From an uncultured Lachnospiraceae bacterium (GTDB lineage: Bacteria > Bacillota > Clostridia > Lachnospirales > Lachnospiraceae), in contig CAMNTM010000003.1 in NCBI GenBank assembly GCA_946558465.1, forward strand, positions 62,001 through 126,000: a DNA stretch of 64,000 nt, read 5' to 3'. Position 1 is the first letter of the stretch. Each line of letters begins with the position of its first letter. Below, in pieces: positions 1 through 7,997 of this stretch. Under the pieces are notes generated by a model. The model did not search any database, had not been told where the DNA came from, and worked only from the letters and a program-made list of their open reading frames with translations. Both the position numbers and the translations under genes were made by a program.

Positions 1-240
1 GAAAAAATGGAAAATTTTGATACAGACTTTGAAGAGACACTTGGCAAGAACAAGACTCTCCTCGCCTCTAACATTGCCAATGCCCGAACCTTTCAGCTTG
101 AAACCCCTGACGTAACCGTCAAGGTAAATCCGGAGCGTTCTGACCTTGTTGAAACCCGTATCATCGACGGCAGGCGCTGCCTGGTTATCGCCATTGATGA
201 CCATCTGGAGGTGAACGGGATAGAGATACATAAATGTTAA
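1..240 (+). CDS. C-terminal fragment of a DUF4317-like protein (cut by window edge)
   Basis: The frame is open from base 1, so this is the last 80 or so codons of a longer gene; the ATG at position 7 has no ribosome site and is probably internal. The tail contains TPDVTVKVNPERSDLVETR and IIDGRRCLVIAIDDHLEVNG, which resembles the end of the DUF4317 proteins common in Lachnospiraceae (recalled similarity, not a search). Function is unknown. It ends 111 bp before tRNA-Leu with no clear terminator between them. Confidence 0.55.
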   Translation, partial: EKMENFDTDFEETLGKNKTLLASNIANARTFQLETPDVTVKVNPERSDLVETRIIDGRRCLVIAIDDHLEVNGIEIHKC

Positions 241-311
241 AAGGCTGTAAAAATAAATACAAAAACAGCAAAAAAAATCACAAAAAATTTTGAAAAAAGC
301 ATAAAAAGTAT

Positions 312-340
312 TTGCCAATTATATATATTTGTGCTAGAAT
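312..340 (+). promoter_or_regulatory. Promoter of tRNA-Leu
   Basis: TTGCCA at 312-317, a 17-bp spacer, and TAGAAT at 335-340, about a dozen bases before the mature tRNA start. This is a good vegetative sigma-A type promoter for the tRNA. Confidence 0.7.
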
Positions 341-351
341 ATTTTTTGTGA

Positions 352-434
352 GCGGAGATGGCGGAATGGCAGACGCGCTAGATTCAGGTTCTAGTGGGAG
401 CAATCCTGTGAGGGTTCAAGTCCCTTTCTCCGCA
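352..434 (+). tRNA. tRNA-Leu (anticodon CAG)
   Basis: The acceptor stem GCGGAGA (352-358) pairs with TCTCCGC (427-433), followed by discriminator A. The anticodon stem CTAGA/TCTAG encloses the loop TTCAGGT, giving anticodon CAG. A variable arm and the T-loop GGTTCAAGTCC are present. The length of 83 nt fits a class II (long variable arm) leucine tRNA. No CCA is encoded. It has its own promoter and a downstream hairpin terminator. Confidence 0.95.
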
Positions 435-451
435 TCAGTCATAAGATGAGA

Positions 452-479
452 AAATCCTTGATTTTTCAAGGATTTTTTT
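452..479 (+). terminator. Rho-independent terminator of tRNA-Leu
   Basis: AAATCCTTGA, a TTTT loop, then TCAAGGATTT running into a T tract: a 10-bp perfect stem 17 nt after the tRNA. Confidence 0.85.
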
Positions 480-683
480 ATTTTTCTTCAATCACATTTT
501 TCTCATCAAAGTGATTACCCTAGAGTATAATTATCGTTGACAAAAATAAAAGTTAGAGAAAAATATTTCGGCTTTATTACCTTTACAAATAAACAGTCCC
601 TTCTCTGCATATACTAATATTATAATTTTGCGTCAAAAGATAACATCATTTATTTCATAAAACGCTGCCAAAGGAGGCTGATT

Positions 684-1661
684 ATGTGCACCAGTATTGC
701 TATGACAACTCACGACTTCTATTTCGGACGTACATTAGACCTAGAAGATAACTTTGACGAACGTGTTGTATTCACACCTAGAAATTATCCTATTAATTTC
801 CGTAAAGCCGGCACGCTGAGACATCATTATGCTATGCTTGGAATGGCAACGGTACAAGACGGTTATCCTCTCTACGCCGAAGCTGTAAATGAAAAGGGCC
901 TGTGCATAGCAGGTCTGAATTTTCCGGATAATGCTTATTATCCTCCGGAGGAGCAGACAGACAGCGCCAATATATCACCATTTGAATTAATTCTATGGAT
1001 TTTGGGCAAATGCAATTCTGTCAAAGAAGCCAGGACACTCCTTGAAAACACACACCTGATCCGGATTCACTTTAGTGAAACTCTTCCTCTTTCCCCGCTT
1101 CACTGGCATATTGCAGATCGAAACTGTTCTATTGTTCTCGAACCTTCCAAAAGAGGACAGGAATTGTACGATAATCCAGTAGGGGTTATGACAAATAATC
1201 CCTCCTTCGATTTCCAAATGACAAACCTGTGCCAATATATGAACCTGGTTTCCGGCTGCCCGTCAAACTGCTTCAGTAAAAGCGCCAAGCTTGTTCCTTT
1301 TGGACAGGGTCTTGGAAGCTTCGGCCTGCCCGGTGATTTCTCCCCTTCCTCACGTTTCGTTAAAGCAGCTTATCTAAGTCTGAATTCGGTCTGTGCAGAA
1401 GACGAAGCCAGCAGTGTATCGCAGCTTTTTCATCTGCTGAATTCTGTATCTATGGTAAAAGGAAGTGTACTAACACCTGAGGATGCCTGCGACATGACTA
1501 TATACTCCTGCTGCATGAACGCAGATAAGGGAATCTACTACTATACTACCTATTCAAACTGTCAGATTACAGCAATTGATATGCACAGAGAAAACCTGAA
1601 CTCACGCTGTCTTAGAAAATTTCCTCTTTGTACTGCACAGCAGATCCACTGGGCAAACTAA
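684..1661 (+). CDS. bsh: Bile salt hydrolase / penicillin V acylase family amidase
   Basis: Linear amide C-N hydrolase (Ntn-hydrolase) that in characterised relatives removes glycine or taurine from conjugated bile acids; some relatives cleave penicillin V or acyl-homoserine lactones. Met is followed directly by the nucleophile Cys2, exposed by Met removal. The other family active-site residues are in place: Arg16, Asp19, Asn79 (in GLNFPDNA), Asn172 (in VMTNNPSFD) and Arg224 (in SPSSRF). The length of 325 aa is normal. No signal peptide is seen, so it should be cytoplasmic. AAGGAGG lies at 671-677. It is a single gene ending at a hairpin shared with the convergent trxA. Exact substrate cannot be told from sequence; bile salts are favoured by the gut-type gene content. 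Confidence 0.88.
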   Translation: MCTSIAMTTHDFYFGRTLDLEDNFDERVVFTPRNYPINFRKAGTLRHHYAMLGMATVQDGYPLYAEAVNEKGLCIAGLNFPDNAYYPPEEQTDSANISPFELILWILGKCNSVKEARTLLENTHLIRIHFSETLPLSPLHWHIADRNCSIVLEPSKRGQELYDNPVGVMTNNPSFDFQMTNLCQYMNLVSGCPSNCFSKSAKLVPFGQGLGSFGLPGDFSPSSRFVKAAYLSLNSVCAEDEASSVSQLFHLLNSVSMVKGSVLTPEDACDMTIYSCCMNADKGIYYYTTYSNCQITAIDMHRENLNSRCLRKFPLCTAQQIHWAN

Positions 1662-1662
1662 T

Positions 1663-1700
1663 CGGGGACGAGGTAAAATTATATTTTACCCCATCCCCGG
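1663..1700. terminator. Bidirectional terminator between bsh and trxA
   Basis: CGGGGACGAGGTAAAATT pairs with the following TATTTTACCCCATCCCCG in a long near-perfect stem with A/T-rich centre. It starts one base after the bsh stop and lies 7 bp from the trxA stop, so it can serve both convergent genes. Confidence 0.75.
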
Positions 1701-1707
1701 CTTCTAT

Positions 1708-2016
1708 CTATCTGAGCATTTCCAATATTGCTTCCTTCTGTCTTGCCCCAAGCTCTCTCTTTACAGCCTGTCCTTCCTTAAACACCATGAGAGTCGGAAT
1801 AGACATTACTTTATATTCTCTTGCAAGCTCCGGCTGTTCATCTACATCCACTTTTGCAATTTTTGCATCTGTTACTTCCTCTGCAATCTCTTCAATAATC
1901 GGCGCTACCATCTGACAAGGACCGCACCATGCTGCCCAGAAATCAACCAGTACCGGAATCTTTGACTCTAATACCTCTTCTTTAAAATTGTCTTTTGTTA
2001 AATGAATTGCTCCCAT
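1708..2016 (-). CDS. trxA: Thioredoxin
   Basis: Small cytosolic disulfide reductase that passes electrons from thioredoxin reductase to ribonucleotide reductase, peroxidases and other targets. The active site WCGPC is at about residues 29-33, followed by the cis-Pro segment MSIPTLMVF. The length of 102 aa is typical of TrxA. The upstream GAAAGGAAG supports the ATG. It is monocistronic, with no thioredoxin reductase gene beside it. Confidence 0.95.
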   Translation of the reverse strand: MGAIHLTKDNFKEEVLESKIPVLVDFWAAWCGPCQMVAPIIEEIAEEVTDAKIAKVDVDEQPELAREYKVMSIPTLMVFKEGQAVKRELGARQKEAILEMLR

Positions 2017-2126
2017 ATCTTTTCTTCCTTTCTCTTTTTTATCTGCCTGTCCGTACAGATATTATTCTACACTTTCTTATTATTCTTCCTCTGTACATTT
2101 CATATTCCAATCATTTCATATTCTTG

Positions 2127-2603
2127 TCATATTTTTAGCTCCATTCCATTCAGAGCCGCAAAAATCAAATTATCCTGTCCGTCATAAACCAGCTTTAGTG
2201 AGAAAAAATCACTTCCTTCTGCCAGCAGCCTGAGAAATATCTTGTCTCCCTCCCAGATATTGAGATTCCCAATTGCTGCTATATCTACCCACTCAAGCTC
2301 TCCTTCGTCACAAGCAGTCTGTTCTCCTTCAAACTTATCTGCAGTAAACAGTGACATATATTCTGTAACTCCGTTTCCGGATACAAAAGTCACAATTCCT
2401 CTAAATTTATAGGAAGTAAGTGTATAACCGGTCTCTTCCTTCACCTCCCGCAGAAGACATTCCTCCGGACTTTCATCTTCTTCAAAATGCCCCCCTACTC
2501 CAATCCATTTGTCTTTATTAACATCATTCTTTTTAACAGTCCGATGCAGCATCAGATACTTTCCATCTTGTTCAATATAACATAATGTACTAAGTTTTTC
2601 CAT
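2127..2603 (-). CDS. Nudix hydrolase, MutT/8-oxo-dGTP diphosphatase-like
   Basis: Hydrolyses a nucleoside diphosphate linked to another moiety; the closest family image is the MutT-type 8-oxo-dGTP pyrophosphatase, which cleans oxidised nucleotides. The Nudix box is complete: GGHFEEDESPEE then REVKEETG, at about residues 37-59, giving the metal-binding REVKEE glutamates. The length of 158 aa is normal for a single-domain Nudix enzyme. It is encoded alone, divergent from the RluA-type gene. Substrate is not determined by sequence alone. Confidence 0.85.
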   Translation of the reverse strand: MEKLSTLCYIEQDGKYLMLHRTVKKNDVNKDKWIGVGGHFEEDESPEECLLREVKEETGYTLTSYKFRGIVTFVSGNGVTEYMSLFTADKFEGEQTACDEGELEWVDIAAIGNLNIWEGDKIFLRLLAEGSDFFSLKLVYDGQDNLIFAALNGMELKI

Positions 2604-2610
2604 TTTCTAT

Positions 2611-2639
2611 TTCATCCCTTTTTTTAAATATGTTATAAT
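2611..2639 (+). promoter_or_regulatory. Probable promoter of the pseudouridine synthase gene
   Basis: TATAAT at 2634-2639 with a weak -35 (TTCATC) 17 bp upstream, ending 30 bp before the ATG. Confidence 0.45.
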
Positions 2640-2669
2640 TTATAGTAAACCAAATATAGGAGAATTGCA

Positions 2670-3575
2670 ATGAATCGTACCATAGATTATAACATAGATG
2701 CAGCGTCGGACGGCCTTCGAGTCGAACAATTTTTAAAACGCCGCGGCTACTCATCACAAAACCTGACTGAAATTAAAAGAATGCCAAAAAGTATTCTTGT
2801 AAATGGAACACATTATTACATGCGGGATAATCTGACAGAAGGCGATATACTTTCAGTCCATATATGTGAAACAAAAAATTCTGAAAACATCCCTCCGGTA
2901 AAGCTTCCGCTTAACATCGTATACGAAGACGAGGACATTATTGTAATCAATAAACCATCTGGCATGCCAATTCATCCCTCTATGAATAACTATACAAATT
3001 CTATAGCAAATGGACTGGCATGGTATTATAGACAACAGGGTAAGCCTTTTATCTTCCGCTGCTGCAACCGTCTGGACCGAGATACTTCAGGGCTTACTGT
3101 CGTTGCAAAACATCTTGTAAGCGCCAGTATTCTCTCCTCTATGGCAGTTCATCGAAAAATGCACCGAGAATATCTCGCCATCGTGCGCGGAACAGTACTT
3201 CCTTCATCCGGGACAATTCGTGCACCTCTTTCCAGAAAGCCCGGTACAATCATTGAACGTACCGTAGATATAGAAAATGGCGAGCCTGCCATTACACATT
3301 ATCATGTCGTAACAGAAGCAAATGGACACAGCCTTGTTTCTTTGTGCCTTGAAACAGGCCGTACCCATCAGATTCGTATCCATATGAAATATCTCGGCTG
3401 TCCGCTCATCGGAGATTATCTTTATAACCCTGATATGGAATATATAAAACGTCAGGCACTTCACTCACATCGTCTGGAATTCATGCATCCTATAACCGGC
3501 AATAAAATGAAATTTCTCGCAGACCTTCCGGCGGATATGAAGAATGTGCTGCAAAACAGGCCCCGCTTAATCTAA
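2670..3575 (+). CDS. RluA-family 23S rRNA pseudouridine synthase
   Basis: Isomerises uridine to pseudouridine in large-subunit rRNA. An S4-like RNA-binding segment spans roughly residues 10-65 (VEQFLKRRGYSS...). The catalytic domain follows, with the RluA motif NRLDRDTSGLTVVAKH, whose second Asp is the catalytic nucleophile. The C-terminal LETGRTHQIRIHMKYLG and IGDYLY motifs are also standard. The length of 301 aa fits RluD-type enzymes. A TAGGAGA site precedes the ATG. The stop overlaps the stop of the convergent histidine kinase by 9 bp. Confidence 0.92.
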   Translation: MNRTIDYNIDAASDGLRVEQFLKRRGYSSQNLTEIKRMPKSILVNGTHYYMRDNLTEGDILSVHICETKNSENIPPVKLPLNIVYEDEDIIVINKPSGMPIHPSMNNYTNSIANGLAWYYRQQGKPFIFRCCNRLDRDTSGLTVVAKHLVSASILSSMAVHRKMHREYLAIVRGTVLPSSGTIRAPLSRKPGTIIERTVDIENGEPAITHYHVVTEANGHSLVSLCLETGRTHQIRIHMKYLGCPLIGDYLYNPDMEYIKRQALHSHRLEFMHPITGNKMKFLADLPADMKNVLQNRPRLI

Positions 3576-6500
3576 AACCTTATTTAAAGTATTCAGCAGA
3601 TTTTTAATATCAATAGGCTTTGCTATATGGCCGTTCATTCCGCACCTTAACGCATTCTGCTTATCCTCCTCAAATGCATTCGCTGTCATCGCCAGAATCG
3701 GTATAGATGCCAGATCCTTATTCTCAAATTTCCGAATCTCTCTTACTGCCTCATAACCGTTCATCACCGGCATCTGTACATCCATAAGTATCAGCTGATA
3801 ATAGCCTGGATCAGATTTCTTCAGCATATCCACCGCAACCTGTCCATTCTCTGCAATTTCCGTAGAAAATCCGGCATCACTTAGAATTTCCGCTGCAATT
3901 TCCTGATTCAGCTCGTTATCCTCTGCCAAAAGAATACGGCCCCTGTGAAACTCACCCCTGTGAACAGCCGTGCTGTCTTCCTTTTCCTCCTCTGCATTCA
4001 CAATAGAATACAGACAATCTCTTAATTCAGACAAAAACAAAGGTTTACTGCAGAATGCCGTAACACCCGCTTCTTTCGCTTCCTCTTCAATGTCAGCCCA
4101 ATCATACGCTGTCAGAACGATGACCGGCACCTCTTCCCCCATTTCCTTTCTAATTCTCCGTGTGACCTCTATTCCATTCATATCCGGAAGCATCCAGTCG
4201 ATGATGTATACACTGTACCCATCCCCGCGCATAGACGCCTGACGAGTACGCAGAACCGCTTCCTTTCCTGATAAAGTCCACTCTGCACGCATCCCAAACT
4301 GCCCCAGCATATAAGATACACTGTCACAAGTATTAAAATCATCATCTACAACCAGTGCCCGGCAGTTTTTAAGTTCGGGTATATCCTGTGGCTCTTTTTC
4401 TTCCGAGCTTAGGCGGAATGTAAAGGATACCGTAAACTCTGTACCCGTTCCCTGTTCACTTTTAACTTCAATTACACCGTTCATCATGTCTACGATATTC
4501 TTGGTAATTGCCATACCCAGACCTGTCCCCTGAACACCGCTGATTGTTGTATTTTTTTCCCTCTCAAAGGGTTCAAAAATATGATCTACGAATTCCTTAC
4601 TCATTCCAATACCAGTATCTCTGATGCAGAATTCATAGTTCGCGAATCCGGGCAGGGCGCCAGGCTTTTCGGTTATTCTCATGCTGATCAGGCCGCCTGC
4701 TTTCGTGTACTTAATAGAATTACTCAAAAGATTCAACAACACCTGATTCAAACGCAGTTTATCACAATATATATCTTCATTCAGGACATCTACCGTATCG
4801 ATATACAGCTCAAGCTGTTTTGCATGAATATCCGCCTGCACAATATTACGCAGGCCGTGCAGAATATCCGGCAGGCGGCACGGCTTCTCCTCCAGATGCA
4901 TCTTGCCGCTTTCAATCCGGCTTATATCCAGTATATCATTAATTAAGCTAAGCAGATGGTTTCCAGAGGTCATTATCTTCTTAAGATATTCCTCTACCTG
5001 TTCCCTCCGGTCAATATGCGTGAGAGCTAAAGCTGTAAATCCCACAATCGCATTCATCGGAGTACGAATATCATGAGACATATTAGAAAGAAATACACTC
5101 TTTGCCTTACTTGCCCTATTCGCCTGTAAAAGAGCATCCTCTAAAATCCCTTTCTTCTCCATCTCATTGCGCATCTCTTCATCCACACTGCGGAGTCCTA
5201 AAACAATACCACAGCTTTCTGTCCACACCCCTGCACGCACCGCCTTCATTTGGAAATATTTCATATTTCCATCTTTACATGTACGGTAATTTACATAGTA
5301 CTGCTTTTTCTCTGCTAATTCTCTCTTTATCTTATCCTGAGACATAGACTGCCGAAGCATTTCCTTGTCTTCTTCATAAACTATTTTTTGTATGTAACGC
5401 CCGATACTGTCCTCCAGTGATATATCTCCGCTAAAAATATCGCTGAATATGCAGTCATTATTATCCTCAATTCGAAGGGGAGCCCCCATACCCGTATTCA
5501 AATCAAAATAGCACACAAGATTATAATCTATACTTAATGCATGAAGCAATTCCACCTGACGACGTTCATTTTCTTTCTCCTGCAGCTTCTGAGCAGTACA
5601 ATCTAAAAGAAAACGCTGATAAAACAGTTCACCCTTCTCTTTTAAGAGCTTAACATTTCCCATTACATGCAATATTTCTCCATTTTTATGACCTACACGA
5701 TATTCTACACTAATACTGTCTCCTTCTTTTTTCAGTTCTTTGATGCACTCCCGAAGCTTTCCTTTATCCTCATCCAAAACAGAAGCCGCAACCATATTGA
5801 ATCCATCTGCCGCCAGCTCCTCCTGCGATTCATACCCTAAAATCTCAAGAGCCGCCCGATTAATACTGATAATCCGAGAGCCGTCAAGCGTATGGCTCAT
5901 CACTCCACAGTCCATAGTAGTGAAAATTGTTTCCAGTGTATGATTTTTCTGTATAATTTTCTGCTCGTAAGCCCGCTCCTGTGTAATATCAATTCCTACG
6001 CCTATCGTTCCCATTACACTTCCGTCAAGATTGTATAATGGAGATTTATATGTTGTGAGCAGCTTTATACCATCACCGGTTTTAACAGTTTCTTCGGATA
6101 TGCAGGTTTCCTTCTTACGCATAACCTCCTGCTCTGATTCTATACATGCAGGGTCATCTTCTTCTACATCCCAAATATACGCATGCCTCTGGCCTTCTAC
6201 CTGTTTCTTAGTCTTGCCTACTGTTTTACAGAAGCTGTCATTGACTTTCTCATGTATACCATTCTTGTCCTTATACCATACGAGATTCGGAATATTGTTA
6301 ATCGTCGCCTCCAGATACTGACTGGTCTGCCAGAAATCTTTGCTCATCTTGCACGTCTGCTGCCATCTTAGAAAACGAAACTGTACCTCTCCGCTTGACA
6401 TTGACTGCGGCCAAATATCTTTAATTTCTGCCAATTCATCATCTGAAAAAAGCGCAATCTCATCTGCATCTGCAAGCAGAATAAGCTCTGCATCCTTCCT

Positions 6501-6713
6501 CTTCTCTGAAACCAGCATCTGAACAGCCTCTTTCGTATCCACATCTCGTAAAGAAGCCAAAATCACATCTGCCCGGGCTGACAAAAATGCATCAGGCTTC
6601 TCACTTTCGGAAAATTCATGAGTAAAGAATTCAAGCGGCTTAATCCCTTTTATAATCTCAAACACTCTGCCTCCACGGCCTGCTAAATAGAAATGAATAT
6701 GACAGCGATACAT
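3567..6713 (-). CDS. Cytosolic PAS hybrid histidine kinase with two receiver domains
   Basis: Domain order: an N-terminal stretch of about 110 aa that looks like a degenerate receiver; PAS (about 125-245, NNIPNLVWYKDKNG); a second PAS (about 255-375); a third PAS-like region (about 385-510); HisKA with SHDIRTPMNAIVGF (phospho-His near 544); HATPase with N-box, DTGIGMS and GTGLGMAI; receiver 1 with IDWMLPDMNG (Asp near 838); and receiver 2 with LMDVQMPVMNG (Asp near 977) and a late AKP lysine. No transmembrane segment or HPt domain is seen, so it should sense an internal signal and relay to a separate HPt or regulator. It stands alone, with no partner regulator adjacent. Confidence 0.9.
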   Translation of the reverse strand: MYRCHIHFYLAGRGGRVFEIIKGIKPLEFFTHEFSESEKPDAFLSARADVILASLRDVDTKEAVQMLVSEKRKDAELILLADADEIALFSDDELAEIKDIWPQSMSSGEVQFRFLRWQQTCKMSKDFWQTSQYLEATINNIPNLVWYKDKNGIHEKVNDSFCKTVGKTKKQVEGQRHAYIWDVEEDDPACIESEQEVMRKKETCISEETVKTGDGIKLLTTYKSPLYNLDGSVMGTIGVGIDITQERAYEQKIIQKNHTLETIFTTMDCGVMSHTLDGSRIISINRAALEILGYESQEELAADGFNMVAASVLDEDKGKLRECIKELKKEGDSISVEYRVGHKNGEILHVMGNVKLLKEKGELFYQRFLLDCTAQKLQEKENERRQVELLHALSIDYNLVCYFDLNTGMGAPLRIEDNNDCIFSDIFSGDISLEDSIGRYIQKIVYEEDKEMLRQSMSQDKIKRELAEKKQYYVNYRTCKDGNMKYFQMKAVRAGVWTESCGIVLGLRSVDEEMRNEMEKKGILEDALLQANRASKAKSVFLSNMSHDIRTPMNAIVGFTALALTHIDRREQVEEYLKKIMTSGNHLLSLINDILDISRIESGKMHLEEKPCRLPDILHGLRNIVQADIHAKQLELYIDTVDVLNEDIYCDKLRLNQVLLNLLSNSIKYTKAGGLISMRITEKPGALPGFANYEFCIRDTGIGMSKEFVDHIFEPFEREKNTTISGVQGTGLGMAITKNIVDMMNGVIEVKSEQGTGTEFTVSFTFRLSSEEKEPQDIPELKNCRALVVDDDFNTCDSVSYMLGQFGMRAEWTLSGKEAVLRTRQASMRGDGYSVYIIDWMLPDMNGIEVTRRIRKEMGEEVPVIVLTAYDWADIEEEAKEAGVTAFCSKPLFLSELRDCLYSIVNAEEEKEDSTAVHRGEFHRGRILLAEDNELNQEIAAEILSDAGFSTEIAENGQVAVDMLKKSDPGYYQLILMDVQMPVMNGYEAVREIRKFENKDLASIPILAMTANAFEEDKQNALRCGMNGHIAKPIDIKNLLNTLNKVLD

Positions 6714-6880
6714 ACTCGTTTCCTCCCTGCTCTATTTTTCAGCGGCTCCTTTAAGCCGATATACTTTTACAAATTTTTCTTTCCCTGTTTATTAAAGGTA
6801 CAATCTTCCTTTTATTGTAGCATGAAATACTTTTTGTTACAATGATACAGTTTATAAAAACTTACTAGAGAACCAAATAA

Positions 6881-6922
6881 AAATCTCCGGCAATTATTTC
6901 ATATTAATTGTCGAAGATTTTT
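6881..6922 (-). terminator. Terminator after the GAF/GGDEF-like gene
   Basis: On the minus strand, AAATCTTCGACAATTA and TAATTGCCGGAGATTT form a stem of about 16 bp, followed by TTTATTT. It lies 69 bp past the stop of the gene at 6991 in an otherwise empty 277-bp gap (6714-6990). Confidence 0.65.
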
Positions 6923-6990
6923 CATTATTTTAAAAAAATATGCCAGCCTGAATTTCCCGCGGACCTTTTAAGATTCATCCACACTCTTTT

Positions 6991-7938
6991 CTATACTACA
7001 GTCTCTCTCAATAAGCTCTCAAATCCAAGCCCTTTCAGACGCTTCTGTACAACCTCTGCATTCTTCAAATCTGTATTAGAAAGCAGTATGTAAAGCTTTC
7101 CGTCCTCCATTACTCCCATATAATCCGTCTGCCGTATGCTGCTGGCTATCTGTATCGAAATAGCTTCATAGCTGTGATATCCCATCACAAATTCCACCAG
7201 TGCACACTCTGTCATCCCCTTTGCCTTTGCTTCGAAAAATGTTTTCACTATAACCTTAAATGCTTCCTTATTCAATACATTGGTTCCTTCTAGATAACGC
7301 TTCCTTCTAAAGCTTGACATGTAACGGCTCGCACGAAGAATCGCATTCTGAAGCACGGTTTCAATCACCTTTAGTCGATTTACTGCTGCCTGGATCTGCC
7401 GCTCAGGCGATATTCCCCAGAACATAAGTATTACTCTTATCTCTTCTTCCGCATACACTGCACTGGCCATTAGCGGGTATTGTGCATCCATCGTCTTATT
7501 TACATAAATCCGGCTGTTTTTCAGTTCGGTGTACATATCGTCCATATCTACATACTTAATGGAATTTCCAAGCTTTCTCGCTTCTGCAGACGTAGCAGAA
7601 AAAAGTCTTGCATATTCTTTATTTGCCACCGTATAAATAGCCACATCACCTGTATCCATCACTTCTGACAGTATCTGTGCCGCATAAAACAGTACTTCCT
7701 CTGTACTGTAACTTTCCAGGCTTGCAATAATATCATAAACGCAGTCCAGGCCATCCCTCTTCTTTAATTCTTCTATTTCCTGCTCCTTTTCCTCCAGCAG
7801 GTTCCTCTGCCTTTCAATTTCAGCCTTTAATTTATCAATTGTCAGCTGTACTTTGTTTCCATCCATCATTTGCACTTCTTCTGAAGACACTCCCATCACC
7901 TTCCATATTCCTATATCATTTTCAATCTTATTCTGCAC
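6991..7938 (-). CDS. Coiled-coil, GAF-like and degenerate GGDEF-like protein (PelD-like architecture)
   Basis: Residues about 25-62 are a charged coiled coil (DKLKAEIERQRNLLEEKEQE). Residues about 65-200 resemble a GAF domain. The C-terminal 105 residues have GGDEF-type spacing (TNVLNKEAFKVIVKTFFEAK...RQTDYMGVMEDGKLYILL) but lack the GGDEF catalytic motif, so cyclase activity is not expected. The same GAF plus dead-GGDEF arrangement occurs in PelD, the c-di-GMP receptor of Pel exopolysaccharide export, but the transmembrane helices of PelD are missing. The longest frame uses a GTG without a ribosome site; a GTG at 7890 with GGAAGG 8 nt upstream is the better start. It follows the subtilase gene by about 60 bp on the same strand. 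Confidence 0.55.
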   Translation of the reverse strand: MQNKIENDIGIWKVMGVSSEEVQMMDGNKVQLTIDKLKAEIERQRNLLEEKEQEIEELKKRDGLDCVYDIIASLESYSTEEVLFYAAQILSEVMDTGDVAIYTVANKEYARLFSATSAEARKLGNSIKYVDMDDMYTELKNSRIYVNKTMDAQYPLMASAVYAEEEIRVILMFWGISPERQIQAAVNRLKVIETVLQNAILRASRYMSSFRRKRYLEGTNVLNKEAFKVIVKTFFEAKAKGMTECALVEFVMGYHSYEAISIQIASSIRQTDYMGVMEDGKLYILLSNTDLKNAEVVQKRLKGLGFESLLRETVV

Positions 7939-7997
7939 TGCTTTTGCGGAAATGTCAAGAGAGAAGAAAGCTTGTTAATCCCAAAACCCTCTCATTT

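Noticed and set aside
1628..1915. Plus-strand ORF over the thioredoxin gene
   Set aside because: It runs through the bsh end, the terminator hairpin and antisense to a clear trxA; no ribosome site.
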